Shown here one piece after another: positions 51,621 to 61,087 of a stretch of DNA of 64,000 bases. The DNA comes from Mycolicibacterium litorale (GTDB taxonomy: Bacteria; Actinomycetota; Actinomycetes; Mycobacteriales; Mycobacteriaceae). The DNA lies in NCBI RefSeq assembly GCF_010731695.1, contig NZ_AP022586.1, forward strand, positions 2,790,001 to 2,854,000, read 5' to 3'. Made by a program: the position numbers and the translations under genes. Positions within the stretch are counted from its first letter, which is position 1. Every line of letters begins with the position of its first letter. The notes below the pieces were generated by a model. The model was not told the origin of the DNA. It was given only the letters and a program-made list of their open reading frames with translations, and did not search any database.

Positions 51621-53063
51621 GTGGACGACATCGCGACTGGTACGACTGCGGTTCCGCCCACCGCCGCCGCACCGATGCGACGCGAATTCTCCATGTGGTC
51701 GGCAGCCATGCTCGGCTTCGTCTTCGTCTCGCCGATCGTGGCCATGTACATGGTGTTCGGGCTCGGTCTGGCCGCGGCCGGGCCCGGTTTCTGGTGGGCC
51801 CTGGTGGTTGTGCTGATCGGCCAGGTGCTCATCGGCGTGACGTTCGGTGTGCTGGCGTCGCGGTGGCCGATGGCAGGCGGGGTGTACCAGTGGTCGCGAC
51901 GCTTGCTCGGCCCGGCCTACGGGTGGTTCGCCGGATGGGCCTACATGTGGACGCTGATGATCACCCTGACCGCGGTGTCCTACGGTGGTGCGTTGTTCGC
52001 AGCCGCCGCATTCGATCTCGACGCGGACAACCAGACGCTGATGACGCTCGTCGGGATGGTCATCCTCGCCGGCGCGGTGCTTGTCAACGTGCTGGGCCGT
52101 GCGGCGGTCCGCATCGTCGGCTTCCTGTGCCTGATCGCCGAGGTGGTCGGCTCGGTGGGTATCGCGTTGTGGCTGTTGTTTTTTCACAAGGTCAACAGTG
52201 TCGCGACGCTCGGCAGCGCGATCACCTGGCCGTCGGACACCGCCTTCATGGCAACACCGTTCGTGTTGGCGGTCATGTTCGCAGGATGGTCCTTCCTCGG
52301 CTTCGAGAGCGCCAGCACCCTCGCCGAGGAGGTCGGTGAACCCAAACGCGACATCCCCAGGGCGATCGTCGGATCACTGGTCGGCGTCGGACTCGTCGTG
52401 CTGTTCACGTGCTTCGCCTTCCTGATGGCCATGCCTGAGAGCGCCGCTGCCGAAGCCGATCCCGTCGCGGCCACGCTCACCGCGTACCTCCCGGCTCCTG
52501 CCTTCAAGGCCGTCATGATCCTGTTCGTCATCGCCTACTTCGCTACCGTGGTCGCGATCAGTTCAGCGGTGTCGCGCATCGTGTGGTCTTACGGTCGCAA
52601 CGGAGAACTGCCGATGAGCCACCAGCTCGGCAGACTGCACCGGCGCATCAACACTCCGACTGTCGCGACCGTGGTCACCGGCACGATCGGCATCGTGCTG
52701 TACCTGCCGTTCCAAAGCGAACAGATCTACACGCTGCTGGTCACTTTCGTCACCGCGGGCTTCTTCCTGTCGTTCGGATTCCCCATCGTCGGGCTCGCGA
52801 TCAGCAAGGTCCGGGGCACGTGGGACCGCTCCGAATCGACGTTCCTCGGCCGCGCCGGGCACATCGCGGGGTGGCTCGCGCTGGTATGGGTGATCGTCGA
52901 GACCGTCAACGTGCTGTGGCCTCGCACCGGTGACCCGCTGGTCGATTGGGCGCCGTTCGTCGTCACCGCAGCTCTGTTCGTCATCGGCCTCGCCATCCGG
53001 GCAAGTCTGGGGCTCAGAGCCGTTCAGGACGCCACGAGTACGGAACTCCAGCCGCAGATCTGA
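51621..53063 (+). CDS. APC-superfamily amino acid/amine permease
   Basis: A 480-residue transporter with twelve predicted membrane segments. The first segment has MWSAAMLGFVFVSPIVAMY and the region after segment 2 reads ASRWPMAGGVYQWSRRLLGP, the typical consensus of the amino acid/polyamine/choline group; FESASTLAEEVGEPKRDIPRAI is the conserved loop after segment 6. The GTG at 51621 is used because GAAGGAG lies six bases upstream; the frame is open to 51552 through the second operator. It probably takes up the amide or amine handled by the adjacent enzymes. Confidence 0.87.
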   Translation: MDDIATGTTAVPPTAAAPMRREFSMWSAAMLGFVFVSPIVAMYMVFGLGLAAAGPGFWWALVVVLIGQVLIGVTFGVLASRWPMAGGVYQWSRRLLGPAYGWFAGWAYMWTLMITLTAVSYGGALFAAAAFDLDADNQTLMTLVGMVILAGAVLVNVLGRAAVRIVGFLCLIAEVVGSVGIALWLLFFHKVNSVATLGSAITWPSDTAFMATPFVLAVMFAGWSFLGFESASTLAEEVGEPKRDIPRAIVGSLVGVGLVVLFTCFAFLMAMPESAAAEADPVAATLTAYLPAPAFKAVMILFVIAYFATVVAISSAVSRIVWSYGRNGELPMSHQLGRLHRRINTPTVATVVTGTIGIVLYLPFQSEQIYTLLVTFVTAGFFLSFGFPIVGLAISKVRGTWDRSESTFLGRAGHIAGWLALVWVIVETVNVLWPRTGDPLVDWAPFVVTAALFVIGLAIRASLGLRAVQDATSTELQPQI

Positions 53064-53104
53064 CCGTCGAAAAGTACAACTATCGAGAAAGTAGTGATTC
53101 TCCG

Positions 53105-54418
53105 GTGAAAGACAAGAAGTTCCATCTCGGTTGGTTCATGAACTTTACCTCGGACATGTGGACGGGGCCGTTCGAACAGACCGGCGGTACGCCGTGGGAC
53201 GGGCAGTTCTACGTCGAGATGGCCAAGAACCTCGAACGCGCAGGCTTCGACTTCATCATGATGGAGGACAAGCTCGCCGTGTCCGAAGCTTTCGGCGGCA
53301 CCAAAGAGGCGGTCCTCAAGCACGCGTTCGGCATGGTACCCAAGCACGACCCGGCGCCTTTGGCGACGTTGATGAGCGCCGCCACAAGGCATCTCGGTGT
53401 GGTGGCCACGCTGTCGACGCTGGGATATCCGCCATTCCTGCTGGCGCGGCTGTGCTCGACCATCGACCACATTTCGAACGGCCGGTTCGGCTGGAACATC
53501 GTGACCAGCGCCGAGAACGCCGCCGCGCAGAACTTCGGCCTCGACGAGTTGCCACCGCGGGAAGACCGCTACGCGATGGCCGACGAGTACATGGATCTCG
53601 TTTACCAGCTGTGGGATTCGTGGGAGCCGGACGCGGTCGTCGTCGACCGCGAACGCGGTGTGCACACCGACTTCACGAAGGTCCACGAGATCAACTTCCA
53701 CGGCAAGTACTACAAGTGCCGCGGCCCGCTCAACACCGCGCCGTCCCCGCAGGGCCGGCCGACGTTCCTGCAGGCCGGCGGGTCGCCGCGGGGACGGGAC
53801 TTCGCGGCAAAGCACGCCGATGCGATCATCACCCTCGCCGAAGGCGTCGACGGGATGCGGGCGTATCGCGAGGACATCCGTGGCCGGGCGGCCGCCCAGG
53901 GTCGCAATCCCGACGAGGTCAAGGTCATGTACCTCGTGATCCCGACGCTGGGCGAGACCACCGAGGAGGCGATGGCGCGGCGCGAGCGAATGGTCACCTC
54001 GCAGGCATTCGCCGAACAGTCACTGTCGCTGCTCTCGTCGATCACCGATATCGACTTCGCCCAGTTCGACCTCGACTCGCCGCTGCCGCATCTCACCACC
54101 AACGGCGAGCAGGGCTCGCTGGATAAGTTCCAGCAATCCGGGTCGGGCAAGACCCTGCGGGAACTCGTCTACGAGTCCGCCGAGTTCTCGTCGTCCTATC
54201 CGCTGATCGGTACGCCGTCGGCCGTGGCCGATGAGATGGAATGGCTGATGGACGAGGTCGGCGGCGACGGTTTCCTCATCACACTGCACAACCAAGGCGT
54301 GAGCCGCAGACACGTCATCGAGGTCACCGACGGCCTGGTGCCCGAACTGCAGCGGCGCGGCGTCGTGCGCACGGAGTACACGCAGACGACTCTGCGTGAC
54401 ACGCTTCGGGAGTTCTGA
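53105..54418 (+). CDS. LLM-class flavin-dependent monooxygenase (NtaA/SnaA/DszA type)
   Basis: A 437-residue FMNH2-dependent monooxygenase of the nitrilotriacetate/desulfurisation group. Signatures: FHLGWFMNFTSDMWTGPFEQ at the start, GFDFIMMEDKLAVSEAFGG (about 45-63), SNGRFGWNIVTSAENAAAQNFG (about 121-142) and GRPTFLQAGGSPRGRDFAAKHADAI (about 217-241). It needs a separate flavin reductase, which is not encoded nearby. The GTG at 53105 has no clear ribosome site. It follows the permease by 41 bases in the same direction, so both are likely under the AACGTT operators. Substrate probably nitrogen- or sulphur-containing, by family. Confidence 0.88.
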   Translation: MKDKKFHLGWFMNFTSDMWTGPFEQTGGTPWDGQFYVEMAKNLERAGFDFIMMEDKLAVSEAFGGTKEAVLKHAFGMVPKHDPAPLATLMSAATRHLGVVATLSTLGYPPFLLARLCSTIDHISNGRFGWNIVTSAENAAAQNFGLDELPPREDRYAMADEYMDLVYQLWDSWEPDAVVVDRERGVHTDFTKVHEINFHGKYYKCRGPLNTAPSPQGRPTFLQAGGSPRGRDFAAKHADAIITLAEGVDGMRAYREDIRGRAAAQGRNPDEVKVMYLVIPTLGETTEEAMARRERMVTSQAFAEQSLSLLSSITDIDFAQFDLDSPLPHLTTNGEQGSLDKFQQSGSGKTLRELVYESAEFSSSYPLIGTPSAVADEMEWLMDEVGGDGFLITLHNQGVSRRHVIEVTDGLVPELQRRGVVRTEYTQTTLRDTLREF

Positions 54419-54438
54419 AGCTGCCGAGGTTTGCGGCC

Positions 54439-55329
54439 TCAGGTCGCCAGTTCGGCCTCGCGTTGAGACTGCGTCAGTGCAGACGACATGCCGGAGAGCG
54501 ACGCCGTCAGCGCAGCCGGAATGTCGGTGTCCGGGCGCGACGCGTCACCGCCGGCCGAGCTCTCGCCCTGCGCCTGCGGCGTCGACCGTTCCAGGAAGCG
54601 AAGCAGTTCGACGGGGAAGGGCAGCACCAGGGTCGAGTTCTTCTCCGCCGCCACCTCCACGACGGTCTGCAGAAGCCGCAGTTGCAGTGCCGCGGGTTGC
54701 TCGGACATCACCCCGGCCGCGGCGGCCAGCTTCTGGGAGGCCTGCAGTTCGCCGTCTGCGGTGATGACCCTGGCCCGTCGCTCCCGCTCGGCCTCGGCCT
54801 GGCGGGCGATCGACCGCTTCATGGAGTCGGGCAGGATCACGTCCTTGATTTCGACGCGGTCGATGTGGATTCCCCAGCCCAGCGCCGGGCTGTCGATCAT
54901 CAACTCCAGGCCCTGGTTGAGGTGCTCCCGATTGGACAACAGGTCATCGAGGTTGCTCTTGCCGATGATCGACCGTAGCGACGTCTGCGCGACCTGCCCG
55001 ATGGCCGATTTGTAGTCCTGCACGTCGACGGCCGCCCGCACAGGATCGGCCACCTTGAAGTAGATGACCGCATCCACCCGTACGGTCACGTTGTCGCGCG
55101 TGATGCCGTCCTGGGCGGGTACCGGCATCGTGATGATCTGCATGTTCACCTTCTGCAGTCGATCAGCGACTGGGACAAGCAGCGTGAGCCCGGGCTCGCG
55201 CACCCGGGATTGCACCTGCCCGAACCGGTACACCACGCCGCGTTCGAACTGTTGGATCACGCGCAGGCTGGACCCGAGACAGAGCAGTGTCAGCGCCACG
55301 ACGCCGGCCACCGCGTAGAGGGTGGTCAT
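54439..55329 (-). CDS. Slipin-type SPFH/band 7 membrane protein
   Basis: A 296-residue prohibitin-homology protein: one N-terminal membrane segment (residues 2-22), then the SPFH domain (about 25-200, QQFERGVVYRFGQVQ and GITRDNVTVRVDAVIYFKV), and a coiled-coil part rich in Ala/Glu/Arg (SIARQAEAERERRARVI, about 175-215) for oligomerisation. Slipins organise membrane microdomains; an NfeD partner, often encoded beside them, is missing here. GGGAGG precedes the ATG. It is convergent with the LLM gene and divergent from the penicillin-binding protein. Confidence 0.9.
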   Translation of the reverse strand: MTTLYAVAGVVALTLLCLGSSLRVIQQFERGVVYRFGQVQSRVREPGLTLLVPVADRLQKVNMQIITMPVPAQDGITRDNVTVRVDAVIYFKVADPVRAAVDVQDYKSAIGQVAQTSLRSIIGKSNLDDLLSNREHLNQGLELMIDSPALGWGIHIDRVEIKDVILPDSMKRSIARQAEAERERRARVITADGELQASQKLAAAAGVMSEQPAALQLRLLQTVVEVAAEKNSTLVLPFPVELLRFLERSTPQAQGESSAGGDASRPDTDIPAALTASLSGMSSALTQSQREAELAT

Positions 55330-55547
55330 GATGCCTCCCTGGTTGGTCGCTCATCGGGCGGAAGCCGACGGAATACGCGGCACGTCGCTGTCAGCGTGTC
55401 GAGGTCAGAGCGGAGTCCAACCGGTTCCCGGCCCCGCGGGCCCGAATCCATACATCGATTGTGGCACCAGCGGGTGCCGGGCTCAACGACACCGATGGAC
55501 TGCTGCAATCCGCTGTCAGGTCCCGTGAACCGTCCTAAGCTGGCGCT

Positions 55548-58025
55548 ATGCGCGACCAGCGCCGGGCAAAGCGGGAAACCCTCGCCAGGCTGGCGGGCTG
55601 CTGCCTCGCCGCCGGGCTGCTCGCGGCGGCGTTGATGTTCCCGTTCGTCGGCGGTGCCGGGACGGCGTTCATGCGCGTAACCGACTCGGCCACTGAGGAA
55701 TTCACACAACTGCTCGAGGGGGCGGCGCCGACCGTCTCCACCATGGTGGACGAAGCAGGGAACCCCATCGCATGGCTGTACGAGCAGCGCCGCTGGGCGA
55801 TTCCCAGCAATCAGATCGCCAACTCGATGAAACTGGCGATCATCTCGATCGAGGACAAGCGTTTCAGTGAGCACAACGGCGTCGACTGGCAGGGCACCCT
55901 GACCGGCCTGGCGGGTTATCTCCAGGGCGCCGAAACCACCCGGGGTGGGTCGACGGTCGAGCAGCAGTACGTCAAGAACTTCAACCTCCTGGTGAAGGCG
56001 CAGACCAGTGCGGACCGGCGCACGGCGGTAGAGAACACCCCGGCACGCAAACTCCGCGAGATCCGGGCGGCCCTGGCCATGGACGCCGCGCTCCCCAAGG
56101 CGGAGATCCTCGCCCGCTACCTGAACCTGGTGTCGTTCGGCAACGGTGCGTTCGGTGTTCAGGACGCCGCGAAGACCTACTTCGGCATCGATGCCCGCGA
56201 CCTCAACTGGCAGCAGGCTGCGCTGTTGGCCGGGATGGTCCGCTCCCCCAGCTCGCTGGATCCGTACATCTATCCCGATGCCGCGTTGGAACGGCGCAAT
56301 GTCGTGCTCAACACCATGATCGAGAACCTGCCTGACAAAGCCGACGAACTCCGCGCCGCCAAGTCCGCACCGCTGGGCATACTGCCGCAACCCGCGGCGC
56401 TGCCGCAGGGTTGCATCGCCGCCGGTGATCGCGCGTTCTTCTGCGAGTACGCGCTGCAGTACCTGGCCAGGGCGGGTCTGAGGGTGGAGGACGTGGCCCG
56501 CAACGGCTACCTGATCCGCACCACCCTCGACCCGAAGGTCCAGGAAAGCGTCAAGAACGCCGTCGACGAATTCGCCGACCCCGCCGCCGTCGGCGTCGCC
56601 AGCGTGATGAGCGTGATCAGGCCCGGCAAGGACGCGCACCGCCTCCTCGCGATGGCCGACAGTCGCAGCTACGGGCTGGACGCCAACGCCGGCCAGACGG
56701 TGCAGCCGCAGCCGTTCTCTCTCGTCGGCGACGGTGCCGGCTCGATCTTCAAGATCTTCACCACGGCCGCCGCGCTGGAGATGGGGATGGGCATCAACGC
56801 CACCCTCGATGTGCCGCAGACGTTCCGGGCCACCGGCCTGGGCGACACCACCGAACCTGGATGCCCGCCAAAGACGTGGTGTGTGAGGAACGTGTCCCAG
56901 TACGCCGGCCAGATGAACGTGACTGATGCGCTGGCAAAATCACCCAATACCGCGTTCGCCAAACTGATCTCCCAGATCGGCGTGCCCCGAGCGATCGACA
57001 TGGCGGTCCGGCTCGGGCTGCGATCCTACGCCGAGCCGGGCACCGCCCGCGTGTACGAGCCCGAGACCAACGACAGCATCGCCGATTGGGTCAAGCGGCA
57101 GAACCTAGGATCGTTCACACTCGGCCCGCTGGAGCTCAATGCGCTCGAATTGTCCAACGTGGCAGCGACGTTGGCCTCGGGAGGAGTGTGGTGCCCGCCC
57201 AGCCCGATCGACAAGATCTTCGACCGCAGCGGCCACGAGGTGGCCCTCGCGGCGGCGCCATGCGAGCAGGTTGTTCCCGAGGGGCTCGCCAACACGATGG
57301 CCAATGCGTTGGGGAAGGACCACATCGGCGGAACCGCCACCGGCGCGGCGGGTTCTGTCGGATGGGATCTGCCGATGTCGGGCAAGACCGGTACCACCGA
57401 GTCACACCGGTCCTCGGCATTCCTCGGGTTCACCAATCAGTACGCCGCCGCGAATTACATCTTCGACGACTCCCCGACTCCGTCCGGTCTGTGCTCGAGC
57501 CCGCTGCGCGAGTGCAGTGACGGAGACCTGTACGGCGGAACCGAACCGGCCCGCACTTGGTTCACGGCGATGAAGCCGATCGCCACCGACTTCGGCCCGA
57601 TCGCCATGCCCCCCACCGATCCGCGCTACGTCGACGGTGGCCCCGGCGGCGCGGTACCCAATGTGGCCGGGCTTAAGCTCGATGAGGCACGAAAGAAGTT
57701 GACCGAGGCAGGCTTTCAGGTCGCAGACCAACCGACTGCGGTCTACAGCTCCGCCGCGAAGGGCAGCGTCGTCGGCACGACTCCGAAGGGCACAACAATT
57801 CCCGGTACGATCATCACGATCAACACCAGCACCGGGTACGTCCCCGCGCCGGTGTACCAGCCGCCTCCTCGGAGTGCCCCTGCCGCTCCGAGCGCGCCGC
57901 CGTCAGGGGAGGCACCGCCCCCGCCACCCCCGAACATCGTCGAAATCCCGGGACTGCCGCCGATAGTGCTGCCGTGGCTGGCGCCACCGCCGCCACCCCC
58001 GCCACCTCCGGCTCCACCGCCGTGA
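55548..58025 (+). CDS. Class A penicillin-binding protein, PonA2-like
   Basis: An 825-residue bifunctional murein synthase. It has an N-terminal membrane anchor (about residues 15-38), a glycosyltransferase-51 domain (about 85-260, catalytic Glu in SIEDKRFSEHNGVD), a transpeptidase domain with Ser399 in SIFK, an SPN triad and Lys613 in SGKTGT, one PASTA domain (about 700-765) and a proline-rich tail running into a row of prolines at the end. The sequence closely follows mycobacterial PonA2, but the gene neighbourhood differs from the classical ponA2 locus, so it may be the extra paralogue (PonA3 type) of fast growers. Confidence 0.9.
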   Translation: MRDQRRAKRETLARLAGCCLAAGLLAAALMFPFVGGAGTAFMRVTDSATEEFTQLLEGAAPTVSTMVDEAGNPIAWLYEQRRWAIPSNQIANSMKLAIISIEDKRFSEHNGVDWQGTLTGLAGYLQGAETTRGGSTVEQQYVKNFNLLVKAQTSADRRTAVENTPARKLREIRAALAMDAALPKAEILARYLNLVSFGNGAFGVQDAAKTYFGIDARDLNWQQAALLAGMVRSPSSLDPYIYPDAALERRNVVLNTMIENLPDKADELRAAKSAPLGILPQPAALPQGCIAAGDRAFFCEYALQYLARAGLRVEDVARNGYLIRTTLDPKVQESVKNAVDEFADPAAVGVASVMSVIRPGKDAHRLLAMADSRSYGLDANAGQTVQPQPFSLVGDGAGSIFKIFTTAAALEMGMGINATLDVPQTFRATGLGDTTEPGCPPKTWCVRNVSQYAGQMNVTDALAKSPNTAFAKLISQIGVPRAIDMAVRLGLRSYAEPGTARVYEPETNDSIADWVKRQNLGSFTLGPLELNALELSNVAATLASGGVWCPPSPIDKIFDRSGHEVALAAAPCEQVVPEGLANTMANALGKDHIGGTATGAAGSVGWDLPMSGKTGTTESHRSSAFLGFTNQYAAANYIFDDSPTPSGLCSSPLRECSDGDLYGGTEPARTWFTAMKPIATDFGPIAMPPTDPRYVDGGPGGAVPNVAGLKLDEARKKLTEAGFQVADQPTAVYSSAAKGSVVGTTPKGTTIPGTIITINTSTGYVPAPVYQPPPRSAPAAPSAPPSGEAPPPPPPNIVEIPGLPPIVLPWLAPPPPPPPPPAPPP

Positions 58026-58044
58026 CAGCGCGTGATCCGGCCGC

Positions 58045-58743
58045 TCAACTCAGCTCGTCGAGGCTGACCACCTTGCCGCGGTTGATCGATACCCAGTCTC
58101 TGGCCTCGAGGTACGGGCGGAACGTCGTAGCGATCGCCTGCTGGTCAGCCGAGGTCTTCGGACGCTGCAGCTCATAGAGGTGCGGGAACTCCGTCCACGC
58201 CACGACGGCATCCCACAACCGTAACGCGGCCACGCCGACCGGCGGATCGATCAGCACCGGCCCGAACAGGCACTGGCCGTCCGGAAAGAACAATGTCGGC
58301 ACTCCGTAGCCGCCCGCGTCGACGACGCGATTGTGGTCGGCCAGCACCTCGTCGCTCGTCGTCCGGTCCGCAATCGCTTCATCGACCAATCCCGGGTCGA
58401 ATCCCAGCTCCCTCAAAAGGTGCCGGGCGACGGTCTTCTCGTGCGGCTTGTGCCCTTCGACGTGCAGCGCCCGCGCCGCCCGCTCGTACCAGGCGTCGAC
58501 GTCGGCCATCGACTGCCGGCGCAGCAACGCGCCGATGCGCATCATCGACCAGCCGTAGGACCATTCTCGCTCCCACGGATGCTTCTTGCCCTCCTGCCTG
58601 TTGATCTCCTCGAGACTGAAGAAGCGCCAGTTCACCTCGAGGCCGGTCTGGTCGCGCACGGAGCGGATCCACCGCGACGTCTGGTACGCGAACGGACACA
58701 TGACGTCGAAGTGGAAGTCAACGGAGACAGGGCAATTGGTCAC
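58045..58743 (-). CDS. DsbA/FrnE-family thioredoxin-fold protein
   Basis: A 232-residue thioredoxin-fold protein resembling the mycothiol-dependent reductase Rv2466c: [19 protein letters not shown] at the active site, a helical insertion, then [20 protein letters not shown] with the conserved cis-Pro. The active-site motif is CPFA here instead of CPWC, so only the nucleophilic Cys15 remains, as in monothiol or isomerase members. It starts with a GTG that overlaps the stop of the mycothiol-type gene upstream (58740-58743), so the two probably function together. Confidence 0.85.
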   Translation of the reverse strand: MTNCPVSVDFHFDVMCPFAYQTSRWIRSVRDQTGLEVNWRFFSLEEINRQEGKKHPWEREWSYGWSMMRIGALLRRQSMADVDAWYERAARALHVEGHKPHEKTVARHLLRELGFDPGLVDEAIADRTTSDEVLADHNRVVDAGGYGVPTLFFPDGQCLFGPVLIDPPVGVAALRLWDAVVAWTEFPHLYELQRPKTSADQQAIATTFRPYLEARDWVSINRGKVVSLDELS

Positions 58744-59519
58744 ATCGTAAACCTCAGGTTGCGGGCGGCGCGGTCGCCGAGCTCGTCGTCACCCGTCCAG
58801 CTGATCGCACCGGAGTCGATCTGCTCCTGCGGGTCGATGCGTCCACAGGCGAGCTGGATGAACGTCGTGGAGTCGGTTGTCACGGTGACGTCGGGGTCGT
58901 CGAGGTGGTCGACACGCGCGGCCCGTCCGTCGACGGCGACGTGGATTTTCCGGGTGAGCGGGCCGGTGAGGTCGAACGTGAGGCTCTTGCCGTCGGGCAA
59001 GCCGACCCTCTTGCCGACGATGTAGCCGATCGAGTTCTCCACCTGTTGCAGTGCGATCTCCGCCGCGACGCCGCCGTCGTCGGTCTGGCGGCCTAGCGGC
59101 GTGGTGATGTCGCGCTCGTGCACCCAGAAGTCGAAGACTCTGATCGCCAGGAAGCGACCGTACGTGCCTGGGCCGACGGGCATCCAGGACGGGCGGGCCA
59201 GATCCTTGTCCGTCAAGGCGGCTAGATCACGACGCCGACGGTCGTAGACGCCATGCACCTTGTCGACGTACGGAGTCTCGTCAGCGAGGAACTCGCCGGC
59301 CCGCTCGAACGGCGGTGGTGTCTGGTCGTCCTCGGGCAACCACCCGGCCATGACGGCTTCGATGCTGGTGACGTGGTCGACGACGCCGCGCACGCTCCAG
59401 TCCGGGCACAGTGACTGGACCTGCCACTCGTCATCGCTGAGGTCGGTGCACAGCACGCCGAATGCGTCGTAGCAGTGCTCCAGCGCGCCGCGGATCTCGT
59501 CGAGGCTTCGAGTTTTCAC
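58740..59519 (-). CDS. Maleylpyruvate-isomerase-family mycothiol-dependent protein (DinB-like)
   Basis: A 259-residue protein of the MDMPI/DinB four-helix family. The metal-binding His of the first helix pair is in [18 protein letters not shown] (about residue 42), and the FWVHERDIT motif (about residue 127) supplies further ligands. The C-terminal part (about 165-255) is the SCP2-like/MDMPI C-domain. Family members bind mycothiol and isomerise or conjugate substrates, mostly unknown. The GTG at 59519 begins the conserved part. It is coupled to the DsbA-like gene, a plausible mycothiol-linked pair. Confidence 0.85.
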   Translation of the reverse strand: MKTRSLDEIRGALEHCYDAFGVLCTDLSDDEWQVQSLCPDWSVRGVVDHVTSIEAVMAGWLPEDDQTPPPFERAGEFLADETPYVDKVHGVYDRRRRDLAALTDKDLARPSWMPVGPGTYGRFLAIRVFDFWVHERDITTPLGRQTDDGGVAAEIALQQVENSIGYIVGKRVGLPDGKSLTFDLTGPLTRKIHVAVDGRAARVDHLDDPDVTVTTDSTTFIQLACGRIDPQEQIDSGAISWTGDDELGDRAARNLRFTM

Positions 59520-59682
59520 GCTCGCATCATCTATCCGCAGGCGGCTACGCACCGGTCTTTTGGCGACGGTGACTGTCGTGAGGCATCGCTGTGCCGTCGC
59601 GGCGGCCGGTCGGGTGGAACCTCGCGTTTCAGGCGGCCACCACAAGCAGCCCTGGCTCACACGCGATGTCAGTGACCGCCGC

Positions 59683-59714
59683 ATAGCATCACTTAACTTC
59701 TCAAGTGATGCTAT
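59683..59714. promoter_or_regulatory. Perfect 12-bp-arm palindrome at the fic promoter
   Basis: ATAGCATCACTT and AAGTGATGCTAT are exact inverted repeats separated by eight bases. The right arm runs into a candidate -10 element (TATCCT, 59712-59717), and the Fic start codon (GTG 59724) is six bases further on. A protein bound here would block the promoter. The Fic protein has its own C-terminal winged helix and is a candidate autoregulator. Confidence 0.75.
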
Positions 59715-59723
59715 CCTTGGGGG

Positions 59724-60932
59724 GTGGCATCAGCCAGTGGGGGCACCGCGCTCACGTACGAGACCCTGACGTGGGACGCACCGGTCGAAGCAGGCTACGG
59801 ACTCGCGGACCTGCGGGCAGCGCAGCGACAAGCCGGAGACTACGAAGCCGCCGTCCCCGCTTCCATCGCCGAACTCACCGTTTCGCTTCCCGCGGCTGTC
59901 CTGGCCGATGCGGAAGAAGCAAGCAATGAGATCACACGTTTCGACGCAGAACTCGGCGACGAGATCGCGCCTTTCGCGTCGGTCCTGCTGCGCTCCGAGT
60001 CCGCGGCGAGTTCGAACATCGAAAATCTAACCGCCTCCGCCCGAGCGATCGCCGAAGCCGAAGCGCTCGGCGACACCAGCCGGCGCAATGCGGCCCTGAT
60101 CGTGAGCAATACCGAAGCCATGAAGGCTGCGGTCGCGCTGGCCGACCGACTCGACGACAAAGCGATCCTCGCGATGCACGCCGCCCTGATGCACCACAGC
60201 GATCCCGTCTCAGCTGGACACTGGCGCACCGAGCAAGTTTGGATCGGCGGTGGAAGCTTCGGCCCCCGCGGCGCCGACTACATCGCACCGCACCACACTC
60301 GCGTCCCCGGCGCCATCGAGGATCTGCTCGCCTTCACCAATCGCGCCGATGTGCCCAGCCTTCCCCAGATCGCCATCGCTCACGCACAATTCGAGACCAT
60401 CCATCCCTTCACCGACGGCAACGGCCGGACGGGCCGCGCACTGATCCAAGCGATGCTGCGGCACAAGCGACTCACCCGCCAGATCACCGTCCCGGTTTCG
60501 GCCGGGCTCCTCACCGACACCGATGCCTACTTCGGCGCCCTGGGCTCCTATCGCGACGGTGATCCCGCCCCCATGGTCGAGCGGCTTTCGGAAGCGTCGC
60601 TGCTCGCGGTCGCGAACGGACGCCGACTGGTCACCGACCTCAGATCAATTCGTGAAGAGTGGGATGCAAGGATCGCTGCGCGGCGGGACTCAGCTGTTCA
60701 TCGGGTCGCCGACCTGCTCATCCAGCATCCGGTCTTCAATGCGCGGCTGCTTCAGCGTGAACTTGGCATAACGACCGGGAATGCCCGCCGATATGTCGAC
60801 CCGTTGACCGCCGCCGGAATAATCATCGAGTTCACCGACCGCGCCCGCAACAGAGCATGGCGCGCACCAGAAGTCCTCAGCGCGCTCGATGCGTTCGCCA
60901 CGCGGGCTGGGCGGCGCAGACGGACCGGATAG
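59724..60932 (+). CDS. Fic-domain protein with N-terminal inhibitory motif and C-terminal winged helix
   Basis: A 402-residue Fic protein, expected to transfer AMP (or a related group) to target hydroxyls. The active-site motif HPFTDGNGRTGR starts at His227 and is intact. The inhibitory (S/T)xxxE(G/N) motif is SSNIEN at residues 96-101 with Glu100, so it is a class II, self-inhibited Fic with its inhibitory helix before the core. The C-terminal 90 residues (VADLLIQHPVFNARLLQREL, then GITTGNARRYVDPLTAAGII) form a winged helix-turn-helix. The GTG at 59724 gives a nearly leaderless mRNA. It stands alone behind a strong palindrome. Confidence 0.9.
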   Translation: MASASGGTALTYETLTWDAPVEAGYGLADLRAAQRQAGDYEAAVPASIAELTVSLPAAVLADAEEASNEITRFDAELGDEIAPFASVLLRSESAASSNIENLTASARAIAEAEALGDTSRRNAALIVSNTEAMKAAVALADRLDDKAILAMHAALMHHSDPVSAGHWRTEQVWIGGGSFGPRGADYIAPHHTRVPGAIEDLLAFTNRADVPSLPQIAIAHAQFETIHPFTDGNGRTGRALIQAMLRHKRLTRQITVPVSAGLLTDTDAYFGALGSYRDGDPAPMVERLSEASLLAVANGRRLVTDLRSIREEWDARIAARRDSAVHRVADLLIQHPVFNARLLQRELGITTGNARRYVDPLTAAGIIIEFTDRARNRAWRAPEVLSALDAFATRAGRRRRTG

Positions 60933-61087
60933 ACCGGCACGCCAGACCGGGATCGTGTCCAGGTTGACGGTGACCGACGTGTGGCCATGCGGTTAGGTGT
61001 CGCCGCGGCGATGCACCGGCTGCGCCCTCACCCGAGCTGTCGGTGGGCACTCGTAACGTCGGCACCAACCGCGTAGGAGGTCGGAAA

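Noticed and set aside
57900..58022. Simple-sequence repeat or assembly artefact in the CCG/CCA run
   Set aside because: It encodes the proline-rich tail of the penicillin-binding protein, which is usual in PonA2-type proteins.
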